From Argyresthia goedartella (taxonomy: Eukaryota > Arthropoda > Insecta > Lepidoptera > Argyresthiidae), in contig OX463807.1 of NCBI GenBank assembly GCA_949825045.1, forward strand, positions 11,929,501 to 11,993,500: a DNA stretch of 64,000 nucleotides. Reading direction: 5' to 3'. The notes below the pieces were generated by a model. It saw only the letters and a list, made by a program, of their open reading frames with translations. It was not told the origin of the DNA and did not search any database. The translations under genes were made by a program, and so were the position numbers. Every line of letters begins with the position of its first letter. The first letter of the stretch is position 1. Shown here piece after piece: positions 1 to 11,345 of this stretch.

Positions 1-1727
1 CTTGTTGAATCTTGCCGTGTAAGTTGTTCCTTAGGATCTTCATTCGCAGATTCTGAATCAGAAACCTCATGGATTAATTGATTGAACGCATTGTTCAGTT
101 CACATTTCAGAACTTGCATTTCAAGATCATAATTCTTTTTATGATTCGACGAATCGTTTTTATTAGCACAGTGTTTATACTGTTTATCATTTAATTTTGA
201 TTTAAAATCATTTTCATTGATATCCTTTACATATAACGACGTATTTAAGTTATCAGTAGACAGAACCACTATTTCATGTGGATTATCTTCAGGAGCATCA
301 AAGTTTGTTTGCTGTTTTGTATTGGTTTCATCTGGAATATCTCTTTGCAAAATATCAGGTGTGATGCTATTTTCAGTTGATGAGTTATTATTACTTTTTT
401 GCAGGAATGTTTCTGTTAGCAATTTATCAGTATTTGTTACTTCAATTGTTGGAGTAATCATTCTTACTGATACATCAGTTTCAATGCCATCGTCAGTCTC
501 TTCATGAATTTCGTAGATGGAACTTGTACTACTGGATGAATCAGTGAGGTAAACCACTTCTGCCCCAGTTATTTGTTCCATTGTCTTTACAGACCAATCA
601 CCTCGTGCTTCCATCACATCTGACTCTTTTAGTTTAGTATCGACTAAAACACATTGCTGCGGAATAAGTCTATTAATTTTATTTTTAATTCCAATGGCTT
701 TGGTGTTGAACTTGTCACATTTTTTGGGTAACTGGTCATCTATGAAGACATCATCATCTACATCTTCATGGTCAGCCTTCTTTTCATTGAGGCAAGAATG
801 TCTGCGAGTTGAAGATGCACTACTTCCTTCTTCATCGATAACGTCTAAGTATCTTGGAGGATAGACTCTAGGACCCATAAAATCATCAGCATTTCCCATC
901 TTTCGTAGTCTATGACGAACTTCTGTTGTTATAATTTCTTCGATATCAGTATTTATTTCAATTGTAGCGGGAGCTTTTGTTGTTAGATTTAACGTCTTTA
1001 AGTACTGCCGTAATGACAATTCTTCTTCAGGTGTAAGCGAATGAGTCTGGTCGCACTGCGCTGTCTCTGATGGTATGCATGTAATCCTACATGTTCCTGT
1101 AACAGGTTTTTCCGCTAAAGATGTTTTGTCTCCTTCCAAGACATTAGCAGTTTCCCACTCTACGTCTGATTCAACGTCAGAAACTAGCGCATTACTACTG
1201 TCTAAGACGGCTAGAGAAGTATCATCCTCCAATTGGGTGGATTTATCTGCGGTTATGTCAACTATTTTAGGATCTTCGTCATTATCTAAGCTTTTGCTCT
1301 TGATGGTTTTTCCTAGTTTCGGTATGCAGGTCACAGACTGTTCTGGAGATTCTATAATATAATTAAGAACGTTACTATTCGGAGCTTCACTGACATTTTG
1401 ATCAACAGTAAGTGTAACAATTGCTTCTTTTAGCGCTAAGCTACTAATGTTTTCACATGTAACTTCGCCTTCCACGTTCGAATCCTCAGAAACAGTATAT
1501 TGGGCCTCGGGAGTGTCCAACTTGTCCTTAGTATATTTGAGAACATCCTCGGTATTTATTTCTAACAAACTGTTATCACAAGCATTGGTTGGACTAGATT
1601 CACTGCACTTTTCACTACTGCAAACTTCCGTCGGTTCTTCACTACTTTTTGAAGGGCCCTGCCAATTGTTGTTTTTATTTTTCCGTTTATTTTTATTGTT
1701 TTTCCGACGCTTTGGCTTTTCAGGCAT
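1..1727 (-). CDS. 5' coding exon of an unrecognised disordered host protein, open at window edge
   Basis: Reading the minus strand from the ATG at 1727-1725, the frame stays open for 575 codons to the window edge, far beyond chance in AT-rich DNA. The start is supported by AAAATG context and by an in-frame TGA four codons upstream. The product begins with a Lys/Asn/Arg-rich basic segment (about residues 2-22) and continues as an acidic Ser/Thr/Glu/Asp-rich chain with no membrane segment or signal peptide. More structured-looking islands are SLRQYLKTLNL near residue 236, GPRVYPPRYLDV near 284 and DWSVKTMEQITGAEVVYL near 376, followed by a serine run. I do not recognise the family. It lies on the same strand as, and downstream of, the PDZ-gene exons, so it may be the next gene or an alternative first exon of that locus. 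The coding status is secure; the function is unknown. Confidence 0.85.
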   Translation of the reverse strand, partial: MPEKPKRRKNNKNKRKNKNNNWQGPSKSSEEPTEVCSSEKCSESSPTNACDNSLLEINTEDVLKYTKDKLDTPEAQYTVSEDSNVEGEVTCENISSLALKEAIVTLTVDQNVSEAPNSNVLNYIIESPEQSVTCIPKLGKTIKSKSLDNDEDPKIVDITADKSTQLEDDTSLAVLDSSNALVSDVESDVEWETANVLEGDKTSLAEKPVTGTCRITCIPSETAQCDQTHSLTPEEELSLRQYLKTLNLTTKAPATIEINTDIEEIITTEVRHRLRKMGNADDFMGPRVYPPRYLDVIDEEGSSASSTRRHSCLNEKKADHEDVDDDVFIDDQLPKKCDKFNTKAIGIKNKINRLIPQQCVLVDTKLKESDVMEARGDWSVKTMEQITGAEVVYLTDSSSSTSSIYEIHEETDDGIETDVSVRMITPTIEVTNTDKLLTETFLQKSNNNSSTENSITPDILQRDIPDETNTKQQTNFDAPEDNPHEIVVLSTDNLNTSLYVKDINENDFKSKLNDKQYKHCANKNDSSNHKKNYDLEMQVLKCELNNAFNQLIHEVSDSESANEDPKEQLTRQDST

Positions 1728-2170
1728 TTTTGCGTGTCAATATTCACACACGGAACTATTATCACTATCAGAATATTCGTAATCACAGGTTGTCCAATCA
1801 GATCACCGTCGCGCGGTGCCGGCGTTTGTTGCGTAGGAGTTGCGTTTGTTGGGATCGTTTCGGTTAGTTGAAGGATTTCGTGTCGCGAGATGCAAAGGGC
1901 GGAGTAGGGAGCGTGTACCGTGGGTTATTCGTTTACGTTTTTGGCGAGCGGTCGCCAGCCACTGCAGTCGTGCGCTCGCGTCGCGATTTACTGATAATTA
2001 TAAATGGGTTGAAGTGCGCGAGCGCTGGCGTGGACTTTATTTTTACGCGGAGACGTGTTCGCGAGTGAGGCACAGCAGCGAGCATGAGGGGAGCACGAGT
2101 CGATGCCGACAGCGGCGCGAGCGCATATACCGGCCGCTACTAAATGACGCAGCGCCCGATATTATCGGAC
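1728..2170 (-). promoter_or_regulatory. probable 5' UTR and CpG-rich promoter of the gene starting at 1727
   Basis: Directly upstream of the 1727 start, the stretch from about 1800 to 2170 is much richer in CG dinucleotides than its surroundings. It contains several CGCG words and, on the minus strand, a TTTATAAT box near 1995-2003. No splice acceptor lies between here and the ATG, so the start codon is probably in the first exon. Open frames on the plus strand in this stretch have no recognisable product. Promoter identity is inferred from position and base composition only. Confidence 0.4.
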
Positions 2171-2559
2171 GCAGTGTAAATTCTACATAAATTGCAAATT
2201 AGTATTACACTCGTATACTCTTTGTCTAATTTCGGAATGAATAACGGGTATGGAGTATGGAACACAAAAGCGTGCTGGACGTATAAGGGTTTGGCATCGG
2301 CCGGATGTACACATAATAGCATCTATGTAGGGTGCATAACACACACTGAAGGTAAACACATCAAACTCGAAACATTCGTGTGCCACGTTTTTTGATTATA
2401 ATTCAGGTAGATAAGATAACCCATACATATACATCAAATCAATCATGCAATGAAATTCGATGATTTACATTATGTACAGATGAGGAAGATAGCGTATAGA
2501 AAGAGAGAGCATGTTCAATGTTCGTTTCAGCCATATTTTTAACATAAATATTTTTTACT
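2171..2559. other. no feature recognised
   Basis: AT-rich sequence with short open frames on both strands but no motif, splice pair or repeat that I recognise. Confidence 0.5.
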
Positions 2560-2646
2560 ACATATTAGGAAGCTTAATATGTAGTATATATCACCATATA
2601 CCACCACAATGTCGCAATAAACGTTTTGAGTTTGAGTTTGAGTTAA
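2560..2646 (+). mobile_element. 3' tail of a 5'-truncated non-LTR retrotransposon
   Basis: An AATAAA signal at about 2618 is followed by a tandem run of TTTGAG units. The same arrangement (AATAAA, then a short pentamer or heptamer run) ends elements A and G in this window. No coding sequence remains. Confidence 0.5.
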
Positions 2647-3052
2647 TATACATTATTTTTATGAGACGGTACTTTCCGGGTGTCCGGGAAATTCGCTTGT
2701 CGTTAACAATCCAGGCCTAAATAATTAAATTCCATCAACAAAGCTATCTCAATTTCCAAGTGTCGAAAAGTTTTTAGAAAAATCCGAGACGATAGATGTA
2801 ACCCTAACCTAAACTAAATAGTTTCAGATAATATCACATCACTACTGACAATGCTTGTTGGTCTTGTGTAGAGTTTTCATTAAACTTACTTTTAAGATGT
2901 CTTATAGGACTTATTAATTTCATTAATTTATAATTATGATACGAGAATATGACGTTAAAGGACTACTTCTCCAGCAAACGGCTACTGGTTATGTCATTCA
3001 AAATATCAGGCCTAATTTAGCGTTCTTCTTGCTGTACAATTTCCCACGTGTT

Positions 3053-4110
3053 GTAGGGTTCCGCGCCTTAAAAAACAAAACGGAACCATTATAGGATCAC
3101 TCGTGTTTCTGCCCTAGGTGTGTAACATTAATCGACTGAATTCTGAACCGATTATGTTGATGTTTAGTACACTTATATATTTATCTACACACGTATCACA
3201 AAACCCTCGTTACTGCGTACAAAAACCGCACGTCACGATCAGCATAATGTTAAACTACTTGGTAAAATATCATTTATTTTCTGAAAAATTACACATTATG
3301 ACCATAATGTATAATTTTTCTACATATTATGACATTCAATGAACGCCGACGCCCGCCTGCTTGCCGCCCCTGGTTTGTCTGTGAAGTTGGTACTACAGAA
3401 CAAGCTAAACAACTGCAGAGCCACAATGCCGGTCAAACATGCGGTTCCTGAACTCATCAAAGAGAGCTTATTATATGTGTGTAGATAAACTAGTGTATGT
3501 AACTGTACATAATTAGGCATTAAAACTCTCGAGTGATATTATTATGAAAATCGCCTTCGGCTCGTTTCATAAACCCACTCTCCAGTATTAATGCCCTCCA
3601 TTATGTAGCAGTCACATAAACTACTATTATGTGACCCGAAAACGAACGTGTTACGGTAGGAAATACATTTTGAATATAGGGGGCTAAAAAAACACACTCC
3701 GTTGTGTGACATGTTACATTAAAGGGCTTGTTACGGGTATTTAATTATTATTTTTCATAAAGCTGAAATGCTTCAGAAAATATATAAAAAATTAATAAAA
3801 AACGTAATAAAGGTTTTAACTTAAACATTACAGGAAAAATATAGATAAATGTATGGTTGAAATATGGGGGGCACAATTTATTTCAATTCCACATACAAAC
3901 TTATAAATGCACATTGTTAAATGCATGGAGTATGAAAGTAGCCGCACCAATAAGTTTGTTTGCAATAACAACATTTAGCCATCTTACACACAGGAAAATT
4001 AAAGATATCTAATCCCCTTGCAAGAAACTTGGAACGGGATTAGGTATCCTTATATCCTATAGGCTTGTACGGAACCCTTCGCGCGTGAGTCCGACTCGCA
4101 CTTGACCTTT
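3053..4110 (+). mobile_element. TTCCGTACC-family non-autonomous element (family M), interrupted
   Basis: The left end carries AGGGTTCCG and the right end CGGAACCCTTCGCGCG then GACTCGCACTTGACC. These two ends recur in inverted relation to each other in the copies at 51350-52910, 54408-55305 and 58404-58805. Internal stretches, such as the one around GAACGTGTTACG, align with the reverse complement of 51350-52910. The copy is interrupted at 3180-3628 by repeat F. It encodes no protein. Its class (MITE, SINE-like or Helitron-like) is not settled by the sequence. Confidence 0.6.
3180..3628 (+). mobile_element. repeat F, copy 1 (about 450 bases, non-coding)
   Basis: Nearly collinear with 37423-37875: both begin TTTATCTACACACGTATCA, share a central stretch around GAACGCCGACGCCCGCCTGC, and end with a CGCCTTCGGCTCGTTTCATAA segment followed by TAGCAGTCACATAAACTACTA. 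It sits inside a family-M element. The related M copy at 51350-52910 lacks it at the matching point, so it behaves as an insertion. No transposase is encoded. Confidence 0.7.
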
Positions 4111-5215
4111 TATTTTTAATATCCCGTTTTCGAAAAGTTTATACACTTTCCGCTAATTACTGGCAATACGTACAGTACATACCTACATAGACCAGTATTA
4201 TGAATATACATATACGAGTGTGTAATGACCACATAGTGCAAGATCTAAAACTAGTTCATCAGAGCATATCTAGACTTCGTAGCCTTGCAGGTCATCTACG
4301 AATAGATCTGGTCAGTTAGACTTATTGACCACTTCCACTGTCGTTGAATAGTTGCGATTTAACCAATCAACTATTTTCAGCAGTATCGCGTCCTAAGAAC
4401 AACAGCTTAAAGGAGGTAAAACTCTTCACGTGCAGAGGGAATACTTGTCTTTTTAAAAAAAACTATCCACCCATATTTGATCTGCACTGTCCTAATTAAA
4501 AATCTTGTCTTGTTCAGGTTCTGGATAGGGCTGTACCCTACAATGTAACGGTTAGACTGGAAGTTATTACGTTATTATTACACATATAACGTGCTAATTG
4601 GCGTGAATCTGCAATAATACCCGTGTTACAAATTTTAAGGCGAAAAATACTAATGGAAAACAATTAGTAGTTACATAGGTGCCAGTTGGCGGTTACTAAA
4701 ATAACTACGTCTTTCACTACCATTTCTTGTCGCACCCTAGTGACGTGCATGTGACATCATTGATGTTATTAACAAGATTACCTTCCTACATTCCCTATGA
4801 ATACTTCGTAAAGTCTTAATAAAGGTACAAGTACACAAAACAGATGTACAAATAACTTATAATAAAAACGCCATGTACAAGAGTGGGCTTATCTTAGTCA
4901 AATTTATTTTTTGTTTATTTCAGTATTTTAATTTCGCTCACAATGATGCCTCAATGTGGTTCGTCATGCCAAAAACAATAGGAGCGAGCAGCAGAGCGAA
5001 TGTTCTCTCCAATTGAAAACAGTGAATTATTTTGTGGTCTAGACTGAGAACACGTCAACACAAAACGCAATTTTCGCGTCGAGCCGTCATATACAAAAAT
5101 AAAAATTGCATAGTTTCAAATGGGTCAAGCGGTATTTCAGAGAACATGTTTACCGTAGCGCGTTTGCTTTCACATTATTTTATTACGTTTGACATTATCT
5201 TATTATTTTTAACTG
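4111..5215. other. no feature recognised
   Basis: AT-rich intronic or intergenic sequence. Only short unsupported frames were seen. Confidence 0.5.
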
Positions 5216-5310
5216 GCAATTGGCAATGGCAAAGTGGGCACAATTGTGCCTCTGCCACCCTGGATGGGAAAAGGTGTGACGCTATGTAATGTTATGTTAT
5301 GTTTATTATT
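5216..5310 (+). repeat. dispersed repeat L fragment
   Basis: Contains GGCACAATTGTGCCTCTGCC followed by GGGAAAAGGTGTGACGCT. The same word order occurs at 41395-41460, and in reverse complement or partial form at 62940-63020 and 11255-11345. It abuts the truncated 5' end of retrotransposon A. Confidence 0.5.
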
Positions 5311-5319
5311 TAAAAAAAA

Positions 5320-7375
5320 ATTGAATCTAGTAGCAATGTAATGAAAACGACTTGGCAAATTATAAACAGAGAGACTGGAAAGGCCAAAGCTACACATAAT
5401 AACTTCAAGCTTAAGATAGATAATCAATTGCTAAGTACAGACCTAGAAGTAGCAAAAACTTTCGAAAATTTCTTTACGGACATTCCAGTTTCAACAACCA
5501 AGTCTTTAAATTCATCTCCCGCTGCTGCTGAATCTATACTTAAACAAAACTTTGAGGATTGTAAAACAGATTTTAAATTTAGGCACGTAAATAATGAAGA
5601 CATTGTAAAAGCGTTTAAATCCCTGGAAATGAAAAAGACAGCTGACGCCCATGGTCTATCAGTAAAAATTATTAGTTCCATTGTAGATTGTATTGCACCT
5701 CACCTTTGTTGTATATTCAATCAATGTATAGATAATGGTATGTTTCCTAACTTGATGAAACTAAGTAAAGTTATACCTTTATTCAAAGCTGGTAGTACAT
5801 CAGACCCCACCAATTTTAGACCCATATCGATACTACCAACGCTTAGCAAAATATTTGAAAAACTCATACTTAATCAATTGCAAAGTCATTTTTATCTCAA
5901 TAATTTAATTCATATTGCTCAGTTTGGTTTCACAAAGGGTCGTTCAACAGCCGATGCTGGTGTTGAACTAATCGACAATATTTTTGATGCCTAGGAAGAC
6001 GCAATGGATGCAATAGGTGTCTTCTGCGATCTATCCAAGGCTTTTGATTGCGTCCATCATGACACTCTTGTCAGGAAGTTACGCCATTATGGTGTAAAAG
6101 ATCAGGCACTTGGCCTTCTGGAGTCATATCTAACAGATAGGGTTCAGATGGTCGATGTTAATGGGAAAAGATCACCTGGGTCTTCAATAAGTATGGGCGT
6201 ACCGCAAGGTTCAATTCTTGGTCCTTTCTTGTTTTTAGTATATATTAATGATTTACCTTACCTTGTTAAAGCAAAACATGGGTTAGTATTGTTTGCCGAT
6301 GATAATTCTTTGATATTTAAAGTTAAAAGACAGCAATCAAATTATGACGAGGTAAACAATGCTATCTCTAGTATAGTGAACTGGTTTACTGTTAATAATT
6401 TATTACTTAATGAAAAGAAAACTAAATGTATTAAATTCGTGTTACCCAATGTGAACCCGGTAACTACAGACATATTTATAAAAGGACAGAGATTGGACCT
6501 TGTGCAGTCGACTGTCTTTTTGGGCATTACTTTAGACGCCAAACTACAATGGGATCTTCATATAAATAAATTGTCGAACAGACTGAGTTCGGCAGCGTTC
6601 GCAGTTAAAAAAATTAGAGCTCTTACCGACGTAGACACGGCTAGACTAGTCTACTTTAGTTACTTTCATAGTCTAATGACCTATGGTATTTTATTGTGGG
6701 GTCACGCTGCGAATGCTAATAGTATATTTATTCTGCAGAAACGGGCTGTTCGTGCAATTTATAGATTAGGGCCTAGAGTGTCACTGAGGGAAAAGTTTAA
6801 AGAAATCAATATTCTGACATTTGTGTCTCAATATATCTATGACAATCTTGTGTATGTAAAAAGAAATATAACTAATTTTCAGAAGTACAGTGATATACAC
6901 AATTTTAATACTAGAAATAAAGACAAGTTGGTTGCTTATGTAAGCCGACTACATAAAATTAGTAATTCTTTTAAAGGCAATTGTGTACGCTATTACAATA
7001 AGGTCCCTACTGATATTAAAAACTTACCTTTAGACAAGTTTAAAATAATAATAAAACAGAAATTGTATAAAAAAGGTTACTATAGGATATCTGATTACTT
7101 AGAGGACAGATGTCCATGGGAATAGATTGTTTGAGTAAAAGGCTGTTTCGATATATAATTAGCATTCATTTTGTAATTTGACAATATTTTATTTAAAAAA
7201 GGAAACGCAAAAGATGCGACGACTGTGGAGTTTCTTCGGTGAGCTCTTCTCCACAGATTCCGCCATTGTGTTAGTGAACTCACCCAAAAAAATGTAATGA
7301 CGGATCTAAGTGATGTAACAACATCCTATGGAAATAAATGATTTTTGATTTGATTTGATTTGATTTATCTTATTT
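5320..7375 (+). mobile_element. non-LTR retrotransposon A (jockey/CR1-like), 5' truncated
   Basis: The unit comprises a reverse transcriptase reading frame (5341-7125), a 3' UTR with an ATAAATGA signal near 7333, and a terminal run of TTTGA units at about 7345-7370. The 5' endonuclease region is missing. Repeat L lies immediately upstream. The minus-strand element at 59940-61445 is a relative, and comparison with it identifies the single nonsense codon in this copy. Confidence 0.8.
5341..7125 (+). pseudogene. reverse transcriptase of non-LTR element A, one in-frame TAG
   Basis: Codons 1-217 and the following segment (373 codons from the ATG at 6004) are in the same frame, separated by a TAG at 5992-5994 and three codons. 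Motifs in order are NFRPISILPTLSKIFEKL, QFGFTKGRSTADAG, CDLSKAFDCVHHDTL, GVPQGSILGPFLF and the catalytic FADD (usually YADD or FADD). A typical C-terminal domain follows, with LLWGHA and QKRAVRAIYRLG. The relative on the minus strand near 60490 has Trp (TGG) where this copy has TAG, so a point mutation of a Trp codon is likely. The N-terminal endonuclease is absent. Apart from the stop, the frame is undamaged, which suggests a fairly young insertion. Confidence 0.88.
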
Positions 7376-8550
7376 TCTTACTCCGCGTTATGTACCTAGC
7401 AATATTTTTAATATTTGTGTATAAGTCGACATTATGATTTTATCCGAAAAGTTATAAATTCTTGCTAAATCCTTTTCACAATTAATTTCGCGATGACACA
7501 TAGCTGGTAGATTAAGTTTAGGTTATTTCACACTGGTCACCTGGTGATATCAGCTTTTTAAACTCTCACGTACTTTCTGGGTCTGGACTGAAACCCAGCG
7601 TCAGCGCAGGCCTTTCTGTGACTTTATGCTGAGTCTGAGCCCTTTTGCTGTCGCAGCATGTGCACATGGCAGTGAAACCAAACAAACACAACAGAACTTA
7701 TGTGGGTACTTTTCAATATTATTTTTAATTCAATAACCGGCTAGTTTTGTTTTATGTTTATTTGAGCGTGTTTGTGCTGATACAGCAAATAAAGGAATAT
7801 TTTCTTCTATTAATTTTAGTTCGTTTTTCTCTGTATCATCTCATTCTGTGATTTCGTTTCTATTTTGTCAGCCTTCCATGTTTCGTACATAACGTTAATG
7901 AAAACATTTGTAAAATGTTAAACATTCAGTTGGAACACATTCAACCCTAGTTGTGGTGTAGGTAAACTGCCAAGTGTTCATACAAGATTGTGGTCTGATT
8001 TCACTATACCGCAGTATCTAGCTATTATGCCAATGGATATTGGAGGCATCCTTTCAAACAAAATTTTAATCGAAGTTGACCGCAGAGTAACTAAAGCTGT
8101 CTGGAAGGAAAGTAAATTTTCCTAGAGGACGATATTCATTACATATTTCCCTTCCGGTGTCGCTGTGAAATAAAATAAGCACTATAATGTTTTTGAAGTA
8201 GCATCCCGAGAGATATTAAAAGATAACAATATAGGTAGTTATACTTCTTCTTATAATCTCGCAGTCACTGCGAAGTCTGATCGAACAGATTATTATTGAA
8301 GACACAATGGATACTCTGAGGAAGTAACGAATATAAAACCTGAGAAGATAAGGCATGGGAGGTAGGATACGTATCAAAATAGACCGCGCCCTTTTTCTAA
8401 AAATAATTACTTTATACGTCACGCAGAGTATAGAATGAGACCGTCACAAATCACTCTTATCCTATTATTGCTCACGTCAGCACGCATGACTACGAAGCTT
8501 TGAAGTCCGCACACGTCAGGAATCGTAATAGGATTTGCAGTTTCATGTCG
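7376..8550. other. no feature recognised
   Basis: Low-complexity AT-rich sequence without a supported coding frame or known repeat. Confidence 0.5.
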
Positions 8551-8555
8551 GCTGT

Positions 8556-9146
8556 TTACGCGCAAGCATTCCGTTCCCTTCCAACGCGGTCCGAAACGAC
8601 GCTTTGCACACTTGACCTTCCATAAATATCTACATTCGTCGCCACTTGAGATCGCCACATCCCGCACCGCCATTCCGCAGAACAATAAAACTGGACCCCT
8701 ATTCTGGGACGCTCTATTAGCTTAGTCGATTGGATAAACGCTCGCTCTCCTTCCTCTAAAAGCGATGATGCGACTACGACGAGGGTCGTCCGGAATTGGA
8801 TAGGCGGTCGGTAGAATTGATTCAGAATAGCGGCTTCAATTCCTGTTTTTGGGAAGCGTGAGGAAACAAACGGTGTATGGGATTGCGACGCATGACACAA
8901 TCGACGGATGGATCCGGGCGAGTGTGCCAAAAGTGCTTCGGGACGAGACTTCACTGGCGCTCTCCGTTGGCTCGCACTCAAGAGGTTATAAGGTGAATGT
9001 GACAGTTTCATGGACAACATTGTTTGTAGAGATACTCTCAGATACCGTAAAAGAAAAAATAGGCAACCTTTTCTTGAATGCGGACGGAGTAGATAAGCTT
9101 GGATTTCAGCACCTTTATTCAGAACAGAACGCGATATAAGTGACAA
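8556..9146 (-). other. long open frame of uncertain status
   Basis: A 196-codon ATG-to-stop frame in a patch somewhat richer in G and C than its surroundings. The plus strand is also open for 96 codons at 8849-9139. No domain, signal peptide or family is recognisable, and the patch has no clear splice acceptor-donor pair. It could be a non-coding exon, an old element or chance. I do not claim it as a gene. Confidence 0.15.
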
Positions 9147-9589
9147 GACTTAGGAAGTATTCAAATAAAGGTACAAGATACCTTTTAAATTACTGTGTTC
9201 AATAAAGAATTATGAATTAAGATACGCAAGTTCAGTTTTATAAAAAGCAGCTCAGTGTTTTAACAGAAACCAGCAAAAAGCGCAATTTGTAAGGGCGCGC
9301 CAAAGAAGTTCTCCCTTGAACACCCATGAGGACTCGTGTATGAACTGAAGCTATTGTACTGCAACTGCAGCGCCTGCGAAACCTTTTAACTTTTCAATCT
9401 GTGTAGCCATACAAAATGGCCCGCGATTTTGAACCTTATTGCTTGGTAATAAAGCTTCTCTAAACCTATGAAAAATAAAAACCGGATTCGACGAAGGGTT
9501 AAGGCAAAAACACAAAAATTGGTGTTATTTTCTTGAGATGTTTAGCGCTTACCACATCACGATAATTGCAGTCCTAACAAATTATTTTA

Positions 9590-9840
9590 TCTAAGCACGT
9601 ATCACAAATGCTCTATAATCGAATCAGAAACTATAGGTTAATGACCTGCATTATGACACATCGATGCGGAAATGGCAATCTACTGATAAACAATTTTTAC
9701 TTTAATGCATCGATTAATCGATGCGATGACTCGTGTGATGCTATTATGGAACTCGCTTCGCTCGTCCCATCGTCCCATAAAAACACACTCGTGATTTAAG
9801 GCCAGTTATTGTACGACAGTTGCATAAACACTATTGTGTT
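9590..9840 (+). repeat. diverged repeat-F-like sequence
   Basis: Begins ATCTAAGCACGTATCACAAA, like the start of repeat F, and later has a CGCTTCGCTCGTCCCAT segment plus CAGTTGCATAAACACTATT near the end, echoing the F tail. The middle does not align by eye, so membership is tentative. Confidence 0.3.
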
Positions 9841-11037
9841 TTAGTTTTTCAGTTTAAAAATAAGATTTCAATGATATTCGCCAAAACTAAACATGAACTT
9901 AAATCACTATGTCAAAGCTAAAACCTATAGGTGTAATCGTTTGTTCATAAAGTGTAATACAATGTGTGCTGGATTGTGGCAGAGTGATAGATAATATGAA
10001 TTATTATCTATACAAATTTTGTAAGTACCTATGCACTAGTTTGGAACAAATTATTAAAGCAAACTCGTGCTGAGATTGCATGTTTTGCAGGTTACTAAAA
10101 GCCTCAGCCAAAATCAATTGCTACATATAATCTAAATATTTGATTCATCCAAGATGCTGATCATAAACCACATGAACAGATACTCGTAAATAACTCACGT
10201 CTCTGTATTCCAACATCACTCAAGGCATTCGGATTTCTCATTCTAATTTGTTCCCTATCACGATTTGATATCTCAAAGGAGTTGGTTTGTATGTAACGTA
10301 ACTGCAAATATAGATAGTAGGTATCCACTGTCCGACTGACCAATGTGTTTTATCAGTTGAAATTATTTTCACCATTCCTCTGATTCTACAGATATGTAGA
10401 TATTTGTAGATGAGATATCTACACAACTTCAATATTTGAATACCAATCCAAATAAAACAATTCCCTGTGCGACTAGGAAATTTAACAACAATCCTGGTTT
10501 TGGCCGTTACAATCCTGACGTCCGATACCACACTATATAGGTAGTGGTTATTTAATTAAAAGACGTGGTGAAACAAAACGCTATTCCAACAACCAAATTG
10601 TATCATGTTATCGCCTAAAGTTTAGGCCCTAAACATTTAATTGAAAACGATCTTTGAGTACGGGCACAGAATACTTAATAGTGTACGAGTATATCTTTGT
10701 TTCTTTATCTACCTTAATTTTAATAAGTGTGTTGCAACACGAACGGATAAATTATAAATACCTAGCAACTATTTTGAAGATGGTTGTTAATGTCGTTACG
10801 TACATGGATGACATGCTCTAGCGGGGCAAATTGTTAATCTGTGGTTGCGACGAACAGAAAAAGTTGATGCCGCGATTGCTATCTGTCAGGTCACACCATG
10901 GAACTGTCTACAACGTGATCGATCACATCTGTGCACCACCGTTATGACTTCATAAATCCAGGTGCAACAGCTGTTTTTTTTTAATGTCACAATAGTGACC
11001 GCGTGGTAGTAGTGTAGTTATTGTGAAGGTGACTTAC
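9841..11037. other. intron-like sequence, no feature recognised
   Basis: No coding or repeat feature was seen. The stretch ends at the splice donor GTAAGT (minus strand, 11037-11032) of the next exon. Confidence 0.5.
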
Positions 11038-11130
11038 GTTTTGTTGAAGGGCTCGCCGGAGCAGGCGCAGACGGTGAGCTGGTGGACCTCACAGGCGGCT
11101 TGCGCAACACATCGTTCGTCGACGCCTCCG
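11038..11130 (-). CDS. internal coding exon shared by the PDZ-gene transcripts (frame ambiguous)
   Basis: The minus strand shows the acceptor TTTTTACCTATAG before 11130 and a consensus donor GTAAGTC after 11038. The 93-base exon is GC-rich compared with its flanks. In the phase required by both upstream exons (34132-35238 and 19007-19301 each end one base into a codon) it reads A-EASTNDVLRKPPVRS and then a Ser/Pro/Ala-rich tail, consistent with the disordered protein upstream. A second frame is also open and strongly C-ending, reading GGVDERCVAQAACEVHQL and then a Cys-containing segment. That frame would belong to a different, Cys-rich protein. I prefer the first because of phase continuity, but codon bias favours the second. 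The exon itself is well supported; its frame is not. Confidence 0.7.
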
Positions 11131-11254
11131 CTATAGGTAAAAACAGACAGATTAGGTTTTTAAAGACTATCAGACTTTTTAGCATCTAACTAAACAGTGT
11201 GCAATTCTGTCCAAAACCAAAAACAAACATAGCGTCAAGATTTTTCCCGGGGTG

Positions 11255-11345
11255 TACGGGTTTTGCGGGGTGGTAGAGGCACAATTGTGCCCAAGATTAT
11301 CCAGTTGTTCAATGCTTCATTTTGTGTGACAGTAATACCCTATCG
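11255..11345. repeat. dispersed repeat L fragment
   Basis: Contains GAGGCACAATTGTGCCC, the core of repeat L, which is also present at 5216-5310, 41395-41460 and 62940-63020. Confidence 0.35.

Noticed and set aside
1447..1782. Plus-strand frames over the first 2 kb
   Set aside because: They overlap the 575-codon minus-strand frame, which has far better coding character; treated as antisense shadows.
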